Shown in pieces: positions 25,120 through 34,582 of a DNA stretch of 64,000 nt. The stretch is from NCBI RefSeq assembly GCF_029953595.1, contig NZ_CP124535.1, forward strand, positions 1,644,001 to 1,708,000. The letters are read 5' to 3'. A program made the position numbers and the translations under genes. Source of the stretch: Fuscovulum ytuae. GTDB taxonomy: Bacteria; Pseudomonadota; Alphaproteobacteria; Rhodobacterales; Rhodobacteraceae. A model generated the notes under the pieces. The model was not told the DNA's origin, searched no databases, and was given only the letters and a program-made list of their open reading frames with translations. Position 1 is the stretch's first letter, and each line of letters opens with the position of its first letter.

Positions 25120-26070
25120 TCACGGGTCAAGCCCCTCAGGCCAAGGCCCCGCCATCCCCGGCAACATCGCCTCGGTCACCGTGGCCCGGCAATGATCGGC
25201 AAAGGCCGCCACCGCCCGCCGCAGTGGCGCGCCCTTGGGCAGGATCAACCCCATCCGCATCGGCGGCCGCGCTGTCTTCAACGGCACGAACACCACCCGC
25301 CGCCCATCCGGCGCCCGATCCGATCCCAACCGGATATTCGCGATGGAATAGCCAAATCCATTCGCCACCATCGCCCGCATGACGCCCATATCCCGCGTCC
25401 GCTCGGCAATCTGCGGCCGCATTCCGACCTCGGCAAAGAAGGACAGGAAGTAGTCCGCGCTAAAGGGCAGGTCGAGCAAAACCATAGGCAATCTCGCCAG
25501 ATCGCCCGCCGTCACCGCCTCTCGCCCCGCCAGCGGATGCCCCTCTGGCAAAAGCGCATAGGGCGGCAACGACAAAAGCGGCAAAAACTCCAGATCGCCC
25601 GGCACTTCGAGATCATAGCTCAGCGCTGCATCCAGCGTGGCATGGCGCAGCGCCTCGATCAGCCCGGCATGGTCATGCTCGGATTGGCGGAACTCCACCT
25701 CCGGCTGCGCCTCGGCAAAGCTGCGCCGCAACCGGGGCAGCACCACCTGCGCAAAGGTCAGAAGGCAGCCCACCGCCAGCGGCCCCCTAACCTGCCCCGT
25801 CAGTTCCGCAGCCCGGTCCCCCAAGGCCGCGCCAGCCGCCAGAACCCCCCGCGCAGCCTCTGTGAACTGCCGTCCGCCTTCCGTCAGGGACAACCCCTGC
25901 GCATGGCGTCGCACGAAAAGCTGCAAGCCGAATTCCTGCTCCAGCTGCGCAATCGCGGCGGAAATCGATGGCGATGACACATGGCACCGCTCTGCCGCCA
26001 GCGCGACCGATCCACACTCGGCCACGGCGACAAGATATTCCAACTGTCGAAGCGTGAATCGAAGCGGCAT
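25120..26070 (-). CDS. LysR-family regulator (CysB/OxyR-like architecture)
   Basis: 316 aa from the ATG complementary to 26068-26070. The N-terminal winged HTH reads FTLRQLEYLVAVAECGSVAL and ERCHVSSPSISAAI. The effector domain from about residue 90 contains GPLAVGCLLTFAQVVLPRLR. It lies downstream of the Rieske-RidA-DUF1028 genes on the same strand, 50 nt after the DUF1028 gene, and may control that group. The effector is unknown. Confidence 0.88.
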   Translation of the reverse strand: MPLRFTLRQLEYLVAVAECGSVALAAERCHVSSPSISAAIAQLEQEFGLQLFVRRHAQGLSLTEGGRQFTEAARGVLAAGAALGDRAAELTGQVRGPLAVGCLLTFAQVVLPRLRRSFAEAQPEVEFRQSEHDHAGLIEALRHATLDAALSYDLEVPGDLEFLPLLSLPPYALLPEGHPLAGREAVTAGDLARLPMVLLDLPFSADYFLSFFAEVGMRPQIAERTRDMGVMRAMVANGFGYSIANIRLGSDRAPDGRRVVFVPLKTARPPMRMGLILPKGAPLRRAVAAFADHCRATVTEAMLPGMAGPWPEGLDP

Positions 26071-26120
26071 GATCCCAAGGCTAGACGCCGCGCGACCCAA
26101 GCGAAAGGGCCAACACCGCC

Positions 26121-26798
26121 CTATTCATCCCCCGGCACACCATAAGATGGCGCCTCGCGCGGATCGCGCGCCCGTTGCACATAGGCCGCCATTTGCGGCG
26201 CATAAACAGCCCAAGCCCGCGCCACCGCCTCGATGGGCCGCGCCTCCTCCGACCAGTCGCAGCGCAACTCCGCCACGGGCCAGCTTTCGCGATCCACCAT
26301 TAGAAGCCCTGCCGAATGCACAGGCCCCGCCTCGCCCCCGGCATCCCGACCCGCGATCAATGCCGCGATCAGCCGATCCCCCAAAGCACCCCGCGCGCCA
26401 AGGAACCCCTCCACCATCGCGGCAGGCACCCCTTCATGCGCCAAAAGGTTGCCCCCCGCGATCACGCCCTCGCCTTCCGCGATCCCCCAGCGTCCAAGGA
26501 TGCGCCCCCCGCAATGGCTGGCCACCCGTCCTTGCCCATCCACCACCATCAACTGCCGATAGTCCACATGCGCGGCCCCGGCCACCACCGCCGCCATCGC
26601 CTCCGCCGCCCCGTCACCACCTGCCAAACGATCCAGAAGTCGCGGCCCCAGCGCGGGGTCGGTGATGTTCTGCGTCGCAGCAACCCCCACCCCCGCCCGC
26701 GCATGGGCGCAGCGCGCCGCCACGGCAGGAGACGAGGAGGAAATCACCATCCCGAAAGCCCCGGTTTCGGCACAACGGGCCAGCAGCGAAAAGGTCAT
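26121..26798 (-). CDS. DUF1028 family protein (Ntn-hydrolase-like)
   Basis: 225 aa. The N-terminus MTFSLLARCAETGAFGMVIS and the internal AHARAGVGVAATQNITDP segment are the hallmarks of DUF1028. The fold is related to N-terminal nucleophile hydrolases, and members often sit beside RidA proteins and amino-acid or amide catabolic genes. Here it follows the RidA gene by 59 nt on the same strand. No catalytic role has been firmly shown for the family, so the function is left open; hydrolysis of an amide or imine-derived product is a reasonable guess. Confidence 0.85.
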   Translation of the reverse strand: MTFSLLARCAETGAFGMVISSSSPAVAARCAHARAGVGVAATQNITDPALGPRLLDRLAGGDGAAEAMAAVVAGAAHVDYRQLMVVDGQGRVASHCGGRILGRWGIAEGEGVIAGGNLLAHEGVPAAMVEGFLGARGALGDRLIAALIAGRDAGGEAGPVHSAGLLMVDRESWPVAELRCDWSEEARPIEAVARAWAVYAPQMAAYVQRARDPREAPSYGVPGDE

Positions 26799-26857
26799 GG
26801 ATCACCTCTCTGTGGATGCCCCGGGGCCGTCTGCCCCCAGGGTCGATGCAATGTGCC

Positions 26858-27271
26858 TCAGTCAGGGATCACGGCGGTGGCATCTATCTCCACCAGCCAT
26901 TCAGGCCGGGCAAGGGCCACCACGACAAGGCCCGTGCAGACCGGATGCACACCCCGGATATATTCCCCCATCGTGCGATAGACCGCCTCACGGTGCCGCA
27001 CATCGGTCAGATAGACCACAAGCTTTGTCACATGCTCCATCTTCCCGCCGCATTCCTCGACCAATTGGCGGATGTTCTGCATCACCTTATGCGTCTGCTC
27101 CACTGGATCGTGGCTGTCGATATTCTTCGCGGTATCAAGTTCTTGTGGGCACTGCCCACGTAAAAAGATCATCGTCCCCCGCGCCACGACGGCCTGAGCA
27201 AGGTCATTGTCCAGCTTCTGTTCGGGATAGGTTTCCTTGGTGTTGAACTTGCGGTGGCGGGTATGGGCCAT
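26858..27271 (-). CDS. RidA-family (Rid/YjgF/UK114) protein
   Basis: 137 aa from the ATG complementary to 27269-27271 (MAHTRHRKFNTKETYP). The C-terminal ARPEWLVEIDATAVIPD holds the catalytic Arg and the VEI-A strand found in deaminating Rid proteins. Rid proteins hydrolyse reactive enamine/imine intermediates released by PLP or flavin enzymes. It lies between the Rieske oxygenase and the DUF1028 gene, so it may clear an imine formed after oxidative N-dealkylation (inference). It belongs to the longer Rid subgroup rather than archetypal RidA. Confidence 0.88.
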   Translation of the reverse strand: MAHTRHRKFNTKETYPEQKLDNDLAQAVVARGTMIFLRGQCPQELDTAKNIDSHDPVEQTHKVMQNIRQLVEECGGKMEHVTKLVVYLTDVRHREAVYRTMGEYIRGVHPVCTGLVVVALARPEWLVEIDATAVIPD

Positions 27272-27346
27272 GGCGTCTTTCCGATGGGTCAGGGGGATTG
27301 GGGGGTCCAAAGGGGCCGGACCCGGCCCCCCCGGGCGGCTGCGGGA

Positions 27347-28486
27347 TCACGCTTCGGGCATCATCCGCGCGATGTATTGTGCGAATTCGAAATTGGGCCG
27401 TTCTAGATGGCTCAGTGGTCCGGGGGCCGACATGCGGGCCAGAAGGCCGCGATAGACCTTTTCGGTGCAGCCCTTGTCCTCGACCTGCACATCATCAAGC
27501 AGCGCCTTCACCGCCGCCAGATGCGCCGTCGCGTCGGGATCGGCCATCCATTCCGCACTCATCCCGCCGCCGAACAAGACCTTCACATGTCCCGGCCCAT
27601 CCGGTGTCAGCGCGAGATACCAGAAATAGCCCGGCGTCAGCGTGATCAGCAGCGCCGGGTAAATCGCCAAAAGCCATGTGATGCGCCGCTCATCCCCCAC
27701 CAGCCGGGTGTTCGACGGATGCGCCAGCGCCAAGGGCACCGTGTCATTCTTCACGATCCAATGGTAGTTAAAGGCCTCCGTCCCCTCGGGGCATTCCATC
27801 AAGGCCAGATCGCAACTGCCGCCGATCGTGCCTGCATGGCAGGCGGGCAGATGATAACTTTCCATGAAATTCTCGGCTAGGACCTTCCAATTCGTGGCCC
27901 AGCGGAATTCCTCGCGGAAGGTTTCGGAATAGCGGCCCATTTCAAGATGGCCGACCAGCGCCTCCACATCCTTCAACCGCGCATGGATGTCGGGGGCATC
28001 CGGGTTCAGCGTCACCATGATCCAGCCATGCCAATCCGCCACCCGCACCGGGGGCAGCGCCACCGCCTCCTTGCAGAAGGTTTCGTTCAGCGTCATCGCA
28101 GGCGCACCCCGCAGCGACCCGTCCAGATTATAGGTCCAGGCGTGATAGGGGCAGACGATGCTGCGCACCCGTCCCCGCCCCTCCAGAAGAACGCTCATCC
28201 GGTGGCGGCAGACGTTGGACATCCCCCGCAACACCCCATCCCGATCCCGCAGGATGATGATGGGCTCGCCCGCGATCTCCATCGTCAGATAATCGCCCGG
28301 CTCTTTCAGCGCATCCACCCGCCCGGCGCAAAGCCAGTCGCGCGCAAAGATGTGCCGCTCCTCTGCCGCCGCGAATTCAGGCGAGACATAGACCGCTTTC
28401 GGCATCGCCTGCGCCCGTTCGAACGGCACGGCCACATTGGCCCGCAACTCTTCGATCGCATGAAGGGCAGGGTCGCGTGCGGTCAT
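27347..28486 (-). CDS. Rieske non-haem iron oxygenase, alpha subunit
   Basis: 379 aa. The Rieske [2Fe-2S] motif is CRH at the start and CPYHAW at the end of a conserved segment near residues 90-115. The mononuclear iron site is in ENFMESYHLPACH (two His, with an upstream Asn/Glu and a later Asp). The alpha-only length fits N-demethylases and betaine/carnitine-type oxygenases more than ring dioxygenases. It needs a ferredoxin-reductase partner, which is not encoded nearby. It heads a run with RidA and DUF1028, so a quaternary or N-methylated amine is a plausible substrate. Confidence 0.87.
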   Translation of the reverse strand: MTARDPALHAIEELRANVAVPFERAQAMPKAVYVSPEFAAAEERHIFARDWLCAGRVDALKEPGDYLTMEIAGEPIIILRDRDGVLRGMSNVCRHRMSVLLEGRGRVRSIVCPYHAWTYNLDGSLRGAPAMTLNETFCKEAVALPPVRVADWHGWIMVTLNPDAPDIHARLKDVEALVGHLEMGRYSETFREEFRWATNWKVLAENFMESYHLPACHAGTIGGSCDLALMECPEGTEAFNYHWIVKNDTVPLALAHPSNTRLVGDERRITWLLAIYPALLITLTPGYFWYLALTPDGPGHVKVLFGGGMSAEWMADPDATAHLAAVKALLDDVQVEDKGCTEKVYRGLLARMSAPGPLSHLERPNFEFAQYIARMMPEA

Positions 28487-28619
28487 GTCGGGCCTCCTGT
28501 CCGGCAGGGCAACGGGCTAGCCCGGCCAAAACGGCCCTGCCCCCATCGCGCCGCCCGACCATCCTTCACTGCGCGTGCCAAGGAAAGCAGGATGTTCCGC
28601 CGCGCAGCTTAGGCACAGC

Positions 28620-29552
28620 CTAATCCGCCCCCTGCGCCATGACCATCGCCACCAGCCGCGCAGCGACAGGTGTCAGAATGGCGCCGCGCCGCATCAACAG
28701 GCCGAAAGGTTCCACCACGATCCCTAGATCGACAGGCAGGATCACATAGGGCGATCCCTCTCCGGCAAAACGGTCGCAGACCGCCCGCGCCAAGGGGGCG
28801 ATGGCATTGGATTGCTGGATCAGCGCAAGTGTCAGCAGAAAGGACGCCGTCGCCAAACGTTGCGGCGGCTGTGGCAGGCCCAGCGCCGTCAGCCTGCCCA
28901 TCACCGCCTGCGTCAGCAGCGCCTCTGGCCCCGGCATCACCCAGTCGAAATCCATCAGGTCTAAAGGCTGCACCCGCGATGCTCCCGCCAGCCGATGCCC
29001 GCGCCGCACCATCAAGGCCACAGGTTCCACCCCCATCGGATCGGATAGGGACAATTCCCCCTCCATCCCTCCCGGCATCCGGCCCAGCGCAAAATCCAGC
29101 CGCCCCGACAAAAGCTGCTGGCCCAAAAGATCGGAGGGCGCGACCACCACCTCCGCCGTCACCTGCGGCAGGGCAAGCCGCGCCGTGCGCAATGCGGGCA
29201 GCACCCTATCCAGCGCTGGCCCCGTGACGGACCCGATCCGCACATGCCCTGCGCCGCCCCCGGCCAGTTCGGCCATCTCGCGGCCTGCGTCGCGCAACTC
29301 CATCACCACGCGCCCCGCGCGCCGCGCCAAGGCCTCGCCCATTGGCGTCAATGTGATCCCCCGACCCGTGCGCAGATGCACAGGCTGGCCCGTGATCCGC
29401 TCCACCTCAGCCAAGAGGCGCGAGGCAGCGGGCTGCGCAATCCCCAACCGATCCGCCGCAAGGCCCAATTGCCCCGCCTCAGCCAAGGCCGCCATCAGCC
29501 GCAGATGCGACAGTTTCAAGCCCCGCCGCAGCAGGATATCCGGCTCATTCAT
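28620..29552 (-). CDS. gbpR: LysR-family regulator, probable GbpR
   Basis: 310 aa. The HTH is KLSHLRLMAALAEAGQLGLA followed by ADRLGIAQPAASRLLAE, and the effector domain from about residue 95 begins GHVRIGSVTGPALDRVLP. It is divergent from the chvE gene with a 146-bp gap. In Agrobacterium, GbpR sits in the same divergent arrangement and activates chvE (gbp) in response to sugars. The assignment rests on this arrangement and on overall similarity as recalled. The LysR family call is certain; the GbpR role is probable. Confidence 0.8.
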   Translation of the reverse strand: MNEPDILLRRGLKLSHLRLMAALAEAGQLGLAADRLGIAQPAASRLLAEVERITGQPVHLRTGRGITLTPMGEALARRAGRVVMELRDAGREMAELAGGGAGHVRIGSVTGPALDRVLPALRTARLALPQVTAEVVVAPSDLLGQQLLSGRLDFALGRMPGGMEGELSLSDPMGVEPVALMVRRGHRLAGASRVQPLDLMDFDWVMPGPEALLTQAVMGRLTALGLPQPPQRLATASFLLTLALIQQSNAIAPLARAVCDRFAGEGSPYVILPVDLGIVVEPFGLLMRRGAILTPVAARLVAMVMAQGAD

Positions 29553-29698
29553 AACGTTTCTGCCATAGCAAAATCACAAAACATTCTTTGACGGATATGG
29601 AATAGCGTTGCAACCCTGCGCCCCGCGGTCAGAACCGGGCAAGGCCGGGATGAGGGACCGTCAACGGGCCGTGGCGCATCACGGCGAGGGAGGACATC

Positions 29699-30772
29699 AT
29701 GATACTTTCCAGAAGGGCGCTTCTCGCGCTTGCCACTGCTGCGTCCATGGTCGGCGTCGGCGCACCCGTCTTCGCACAGGACAAAGGCACTATCGGCATC
29801 GCCATGCCGACCCAGTCGTCGGCACGCTGGATTTCCGATGGCAATTCGATGGTCGAACAGTTCCAGGCCGCGGGCTATGCCACCGATCTGCAATATGCCG
29901 AAGACGATATCCCGACCCAACTTGCTCAGGTCGAGAACATGATCACCAAGGGCGTCAACGTCCTTGTCATCGCGGCCATCGACGGCACCACGCTGTCGAA
30001 CGCACTGGACAATGCCGCCGCCTCGGGCATCAAGGTCATCGCCTATGACCGCCTGATCCGCGACAGCGGGTCGGTCGACTATTACGCCACCTTCGACAAC
30101 TTCAAGGTCGGCGTGCAGCAGGCGGAGTCGCTGGTCAAGGGCCTGAACGAACGCTTCCCCGGCGTGAAACCGTGGAACGTGGAACTCTTTGGCGGCTCGC
30201 CCGACGACAACAACGCCTTCTTCTTCTACAATGGCGCGATGTCCGTCCTGCAACCGCTGATCGACGCGGGCGACATCGTGGTCCCGTCGGGCCAGATGGG
30301 CATGGATGTGGTCGGCACGCTGCGCTGGGATGGTGCCGTGGCACAGGCCCGGATGGACAACCTTCTGTCCGCCAACTACGGCGACAAGCAGCTTCATGGC
30401 GCGCTCTCGCCCTATGACGGGCTGTCGATCGGCATCCTGTCTTCGGTAAAGGGCGTGGGCTATGGCTCGGGCGACCTGCCGATGCCCATCGTCACCGGTC
30501 AGGATGCGGAAATCCCCTCGGTCAAATCGATGATCGCAGGCGAACAGTATTCCACCATCTTCAAGGACACCCGCGCCCTTGCCGGCGTGACCGTCAAGAT
30601 GGTCGACGCAATCCTGTCGGGCGGCGAGCCGGAAATCAACGACACCAACACCTATGACAACGGGGTGAAGGTGGTTCCCTCCTACCTTCTGGAACCGGTC
30701 TCGGTTGATGTCACGAACTACGAAGAAATCCTCGTCGGTTCGGGCTACTACACCGCCGACCAACTGAAGTAA
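29699..30772 (+). CDS. chvE: Sugar ABC transporter substrate-binding protein ChvE
   Basis: 357 aa with a Sec signal peptide (residues 1-25, ending VFAQ), preceded by GAGGGAGGA. The mature protein starts [19 protein letters not shown] and contains [19 protein letters not shown], typical of the ChvE/MglB-like periplasmic sugar-binding family. In agrobacteria this protein binds glucose, galactose, arabinose, xylose and fucose, and feeds the GguAB transporter. It is the first gene of the ggu operon, and a hairpin after it would allow more binding protein than transporter to be made. Confidence 0.92.
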   Translation: MILSRRALLALATAASMVGVGAPVFAQDKGTIGIAMPTQSSARWISDGNSMVEQFQAAGYATDLQYAEDDIPTQLAQVENMITKGVNVLVIAAIDGTTLSNALDNAAASGIKVIAYDRLIRDSGSVDYYATFDNFKVGVQQAESLVKGLNERFPGVKPWNVELFGGSPDDNNAFFFYNGAMSVLQPLIDAGDIVVPSGQMGMDVVGTLRWDGAVAQARMDNLLSANYGDKQLHGALSPYDGLSIGILSSVKGVGYGSGDLPMPIVTGQDAEIPSVKSMIAGEQYSTIFKDTRALAGVTVKMVDAILSGGEPEINDTNTYDNGVKVVPSYLLEPVSVDVTNYEEILVGSGYYTADQLK

Positions 30773-30784
30773 GAATGCCTAACG

Positions 30785-30821
30785 AAGGCCCGCCCTGCCC
30801 TTGCGGTCGGGCGGGCCTTTT
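30785..30821 (+). terminator. Attenuating terminator between chvE and gguA
   Basis: AAGGCCCGCCC (30785-30795) pairs perfectly with GGGCGGGCCTT (30809-30819) around a 13-nt loop, ending in TTTT. It lies 12 nt after the chvE stop and 18 nt before gguA. A partial rho-independent stop here would keep chvE mRNA in excess over the downstream transporter and catabolic genes. Confidence 0.75.
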
Positions 30822-30839
30822 GCAACGCGGGGGAATGCC

Positions 30840-32375
30840 ATGGCAACGCTTCTGGAAATGCGGGGGATCAGCAAGGTCTTTCCCGGCGTCCGCGCGCTGG
30901 ACCATGTCAACCTCACGGTCGAACAAGGCGAGATCCACGCCATCTGCGGCGAAAACGGCGCGGGCAAATCCACCCTGATGAAGGTCCTGTCGGGCGTCTA
31001 TCCGCACGGGTCCTATGACGGCGAGATCTTCTACGACGGCACCCTTCTGGCCAATCGCAGCATCCGCGACAGCGAAGCGAAGGGCATTATCATCATCCAT
31101 CAGGAGCTGGCCCTCGTGCCCCTCCTCTCCATCGCCGAGAACCTCTTTCTCGGGAACGAGGTCGCCTCGGGCGGCATCATCAACTGGCCCCGCGCCTTTC
31201 AGATGACGGGCGAATTGCTAAAAAAGGTCGGGCTGGATGAGGCACCGACGACGCAGGTGGGCAAGCTGGGCGTCGGCAAGCAGCAATTGATCGAAATCGC
31301 CAAGGCGCTGGCCAAGGATGTCCGCCTTCTGATCCTCGACGAACCCACTGCCGCGCTTCAGGAAAATGACAGCCAGAAACTTTTGGACCTGATGCTGGAA
31401 CTGAAAGCACAGGGCGTCACCCAGATCATCATCAGCCACAAACTGAACGAGATCGGGCGCGTCGCTGACCGCATCACCATCCTGCGGGACGGCGCAACCG
31501 TCTCCACCCTCTCGAAAGCCGAGATCTCCGAAGAACGCATCATCCGCGACATGGTCGGCCGCGACATGGCCCACCGCTACCCCGAACGCGACAGCCACCC
31601 CGGCGAGGTGTTGATGGACGTGTCGGGCTGGTCCGTCTGGCACCCCGAACAGCAGGGCCGCCAGATGATCCGCGACGCGGCCTTCACCGTCCGCAAGGGC
31701 GAGATTGTGGGCATTGCAGGCCTGATGGGCGCAGGCCGCACCGAACTCGCCATGTCGATCTTTGGCCATGCCTATGGCCGCGACATTTCCGGCACCGTCA
31801 AGATGGGCGGCAAGGTGGTCGATACCTCCTCTGTAACCAAAGCCATCGCCGCAGGCCTCGCCTATGTGACCGAGGATCGCAAACAGCTTGGCCTCGTCCT
31901 TGACGAACCCATTGTGCGGAACATCACCCTTGCCAATTTGGCAGGCGTCGCCACGCGCGGGGTTCTCTCGCGCGGGCGCGAACAACAGGTGGCCGAAGAA
32001 TACCGCCGCGCCATGTCGATCCGCACGCCTTCGGTGTTCCAAAAGGTCGTCAACCTTTCTGGCGGCAATCAGCAAAAGGTCGTCCTGTCGAAGTGGCTCT
32101 TTGCCGATCCGCAGGTCCTGATCCTTGACGAACCGACACGCGGCATCGATGTCGGCGCGAAATTCGAAATCTACTCAATCATGAACGAACTCGCCGCCCA
32201 AGGGCGCGGCGTGGTGATGATCAGCAGCGAAATGCCCGAACTTCTGGGCATGTGCGACCGGATCTACGTGATGAACGAGGGGCGCATCGTGGGCGAACTG
32301 ACCAAGGCCGAGGCCAGTCAGGAACGCATCATGTCCCTCATCCTGAAGAATGACGGCAAGGCGAAGGTGGCGTGA
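30840..32375 (+). CDS. gguA: Sugar ABC transporter ATP-binding protein GguA
   Basis: 511 aa from ATG 30840. Two fused nucleotide-binding domains are present: Walker [11 protein letters not shown] near residue 37 and [10 protein letters not shown] in the first half, a degenerate [10 protein letters not shown]-loop in the second half with signature [15 protein letters not shown]. This two-domain layout with a degenerate second P-loop is characteristic of the RbsA/MglA/XylG sugar importers. It energises uptake through GguB. It overlaps the gguB start by 1-4 nt. Confidence 0.93.
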   Translation: MATLLEMRGISKVFPGVRALDHVNLTVEQGEIHAICGENGAGKSTLMKVLSGVYPHGSYDGEIFYDGTLLANRSIRDSEAKGIIIIHQELALVPLLSIAENLFLGNEVASGGIINWPRAFQMTGELLKKVGLDEAPTTQVGKLGVGKQQLIEIAKALAKDVRLLILDEPTAALQENDSQKLLDLMLELKAQGVTQIIISHKLNEIGRVADRITILRDGATVSTLSKAEISEERIIRDMVGRDMAHRYPERDSHPGEVLMDVSGWSVWHPEQQGRQMIRDAAFTVRKGEIVGIAGLMGAGRTELAMSIFGHAYGRDISGTVKMGGKVVDTSSVTKAIAAGLAYVTEDRKQLGLVLDEPIVRNITLANLAGVATRGVLSRGREQQVAEEYRRAMSIRTPSVFQKVVNLSGGNQQKVVLSKWLFADPQVLILDEPTRGIDVGAKFEIYSIMNELAAQGRGVVMISSEMPELLGMCDRIYVMNEGRIVGELTKAEASQERIMSLILKNDGKAKVA

Positions 32376-33571
32376 TGGCGGATCAATCGGCAGACGCAGG
32401 CGGCAAGGGCATCGGTGCGCATCTCGGCGGGCATCTGCGGGAAAACGGGATGATCCTCGCGCTTGTCGCGATCGTCCTGTTCTTCACGGTGATCGTGCGC
32501 GTCACCCAAGGGGTGGATTTCCTCTCGGCCCAGAACATCACCAACCTTTTCCTGCAGAATTCCTACGTCATCATCATGGCGCTGGGGATGCTGCTGGTCA
32601 TCGTCGCCGGGCATATCGACCTTTCCGTGGGCTCCGTCGTGGGCTTCACCGGGGCGGTGGCCGCCGTGCTGACGGTCAACATGGGCTGGCCCGTCTATGC
32701 TGTGGTGCCCACCTGCCTTTTCGTCGGCCTCTGCATCGGGGCGGCGCAGGGGTATTGGGTCGCCTATTGGCGCATCCCCTCCTTCATCGTCACGCTGGCG
32801 GGCATGCTTGTCTTCCGTGGCCTCACACTCTGGCTCTTGGATGGCCAGAACGTCGGCCCCTTCCCGAAATCCTTCCAATCCCTCTCCACCGGCTTCATCC
32901 CCGATGCCTTCGGCGTCGGCAAACCGAATATGACGGCGCTCTTCCTTGTGGCCTTGGCCGCCATCGCGATCCTCTGGTTGGGTCTGCGGTCCCGCGCGCG
33001 GGATCTGCAATTCGGCATCGCCCCCGAACCGATGATCGTCTTCGCCATCCGCAACTTCATCGTCGCGGCAGCACTTCTTTTCGTGGGCTACAAACTGGCC
33101 AGCTTCCGGGGCCTGCCCAATGTTGTCGTCGTGCTGTCGGTGCTGACCGTCCTTTATGCCTTCTTCACCGAACAGACCACCACAGGCCGCCGCATCTATG
33201 CGCTTGGCGGCAATGAAAAGGCCGCGCGCCTGTCGGGGATCAATACCGATCGCCTTGTCTTTCTCACCTTCTGCAACATGGGCGTGCTTGCCTCGCTTGC
33301 CGGGATGATCGTTGCCGCGCGCCTCAACTCCTCCACCCCCAAGGCCGGCGTGGGCTTCGAGCTTGACGTCATCGCCGCCGTCTTCATCGGCGGGGCCTCC
33401 ATGACCGGCGGGTCGGGCAAAATCATCGGCGTCGTTGTCGGCGCGCTTATCATGGGCGTGATGAACAACGGCATGTCCATCATGGGCATCGGGATCGACT
33501 ATCAGCAGGTCATCAAGGGCCTCGTCCTCCTCGCCGCCGTCATCTTCGACGTCTACAACAAGAACAAGTGA
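32375..33571 (+). CDS. gguB: Sugar ABC transporter permease GguB
   Basis: 398 aa from ATG 32375; a GTG at 32372 is the alternative, and both overlap the gguA stop. About ten membrane segments are present. ALGMLLVIVAGHIDLSVGSV and GGNEKAARLSGIN are the RbsC/XylH-type permease signatures. It is longer than RbsC, as is usual for the ChvE-associated permease. It forms the sugar channel with GguA and ChvE. Confidence 0.92.
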   Translation: MADQSADAGGKGIGAHLGGHLRENGMILALVAIVLFFTVIVRVTQGVDFLSAQNITNLFLQNSYVIIMALGMLLVIVAGHIDLSVGSVVGFTGAVAAVLTVNMGWPVYAVVPTCLFVGLCIGAAQGYWVAYWRIPSFIVTLAGMLVFRGLTLWLLDGQNVGPFPKSFQSLSTGFIPDAFGVGKPNMTALFLVALAAIAILWLGLRSRARDLQFGIAPEPMIVFAIRNFIVAAALLFVGYKLASFRGLPNVVVVLSVLTVLYAFFTEQTTTGRRIYALGGNEKAARLSGINTDRLVFLTFCNMGVLASLAGMIVAARLNSSTPKAGVGFELDVIAAVFIGGASMTGGSGKIIGVVVGALIMGVMNNGMSIMGIGIDYQQVIKGLVLLAAVIFDVYNKNK

Positions 33572-33579
33572 GGCCCCCA

Positions 33580-34575
33580 ATGCTCCTGTCGCAGATCACT
33601 CGCCCCGATGGCAGCCTTGCCGTCGTGGTGCGCGCAGGCTCCGAAGCCGCGATCCTGCGTGGCACCGCCTCGACCTATGACCTCGCGCAAGAGGCCGCGA
33701 CCACTCGCCGCCCCATCGCCGCGATCATTGCCGAACGCGGGATGGGCGAGGCGGTCGACCTGCCCTCCCTTTTGGCGGAAGGCCGGGTCACCCTGCCGAT
33801 CATCCACCCCGATCCGGCCCATATGCATCTGACGGGCACCGGCCTCACCCATCTGGGCAGCGCCTCGGCCCGTGATGCGATGCACGCGAAACTCGCGGGA
33901 ACCGAGACGCTGACCGACAGCATGAAGATGTTCCGCATGGGGCTTGAAGGCGGCCGCCCCGCCCCCGGCACCCCCGGCGTGCAGCCGGAATGGTTCTACA
34001 AAGGCAACGGCACCACCGCCATCGCGCCCGGCCAACCCCTGACGATGCCCGCTTTCGCCGAAGACGGGGGCGAAGAACCCGAACTCGCCGGCATCTACAT
34101 CATCGCCCCCGACGGCACGCCCTGCCGCCTTGGCTGGGCGCTTGCCAACGAGTTTTCGGACCATGTCACCGAACGGGTCAATTACCTCTGGCTGGCCCAT
34201 TCCAAACTGCGCGAGGCGTCCTTCGGCCCCGAAATCCTCTTGGGCGACCTGCCCGCCGATGTGCAAGGCACCTCCCGCATCCGCCGCGATGGCGCGGTGA
34301 TCTGGGAAAAGCCGTTCCTGTCGGGCGAGGCGAACATGTCCCACACGATGGCCAATCTCGAACACCATCATTTCAAATACGATCTCTTCCGTCGCCCCGG
34401 CGATGTGCATGTCCATATGTTCGGCACCGCGACCCTGTCCTTTGCCGATGGTATTTCCACCCGGCCCGGCGATATGTTCGAGATCGAGGCACCGCCCTTC
34501 GGCCTGCCCCTTAAAAATCCGCTCGCCAAGGCCACCGCGCCCGCCGCGGCGACCGTTGCCGTTCACACTCTGTGA
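33580..34575 (+). CDS. gguC: GguC / AraD1-family sugar-acid lyase or dehydratase
   Basis: 331 aa from ATG 33580 (8 nt after gguB). The protein begins MLLSQITRPDGSLAVVVR, which matches the GguC family of the fumarylacetoacetate-hydrolase superfamily. The C-terminal half carries the acidic metal-site pattern of that fold. AraD1-type members act on 2-keto-3-deoxy-sugar acids such as 2-keto-3-deoxy-L-arabonate, and the adjacent dehydratase would make such a compound. The precise reaction (dehydration or aldol cleavage) is uncertain. Confidence 0.82.
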   Translation: MLLSQITRPDGSLAVVVRAGSEAAILRGTASTYDLAQEAATTRRPIAAIIAERGMGEAVDLPSLLAEGRVTLPIIHPDPAHMHLTGTGLTHLGSASARDAMHAKLAGTETLTDSMKMFRMGLEGGRPAPGTPGVQPEWFYKGNGTTAIAPGQPLTMPAFAEDGGEEPELAGIYIIAPDGTPCRLGWALANEFSDHVTERVNYLWLAHSKLREASFGPEILLGDLPADVQGTSRIRRDGAVIWEKPFLSGEANMSHTMANLEHHHFKYDLFRRPGDVHVHMFGTATLSFADGISTRPGDMFEIEAPPFGLPLKNPLAKATAPAAATVAVHTL

Positions 34576-34582
34576 GGAAGAC

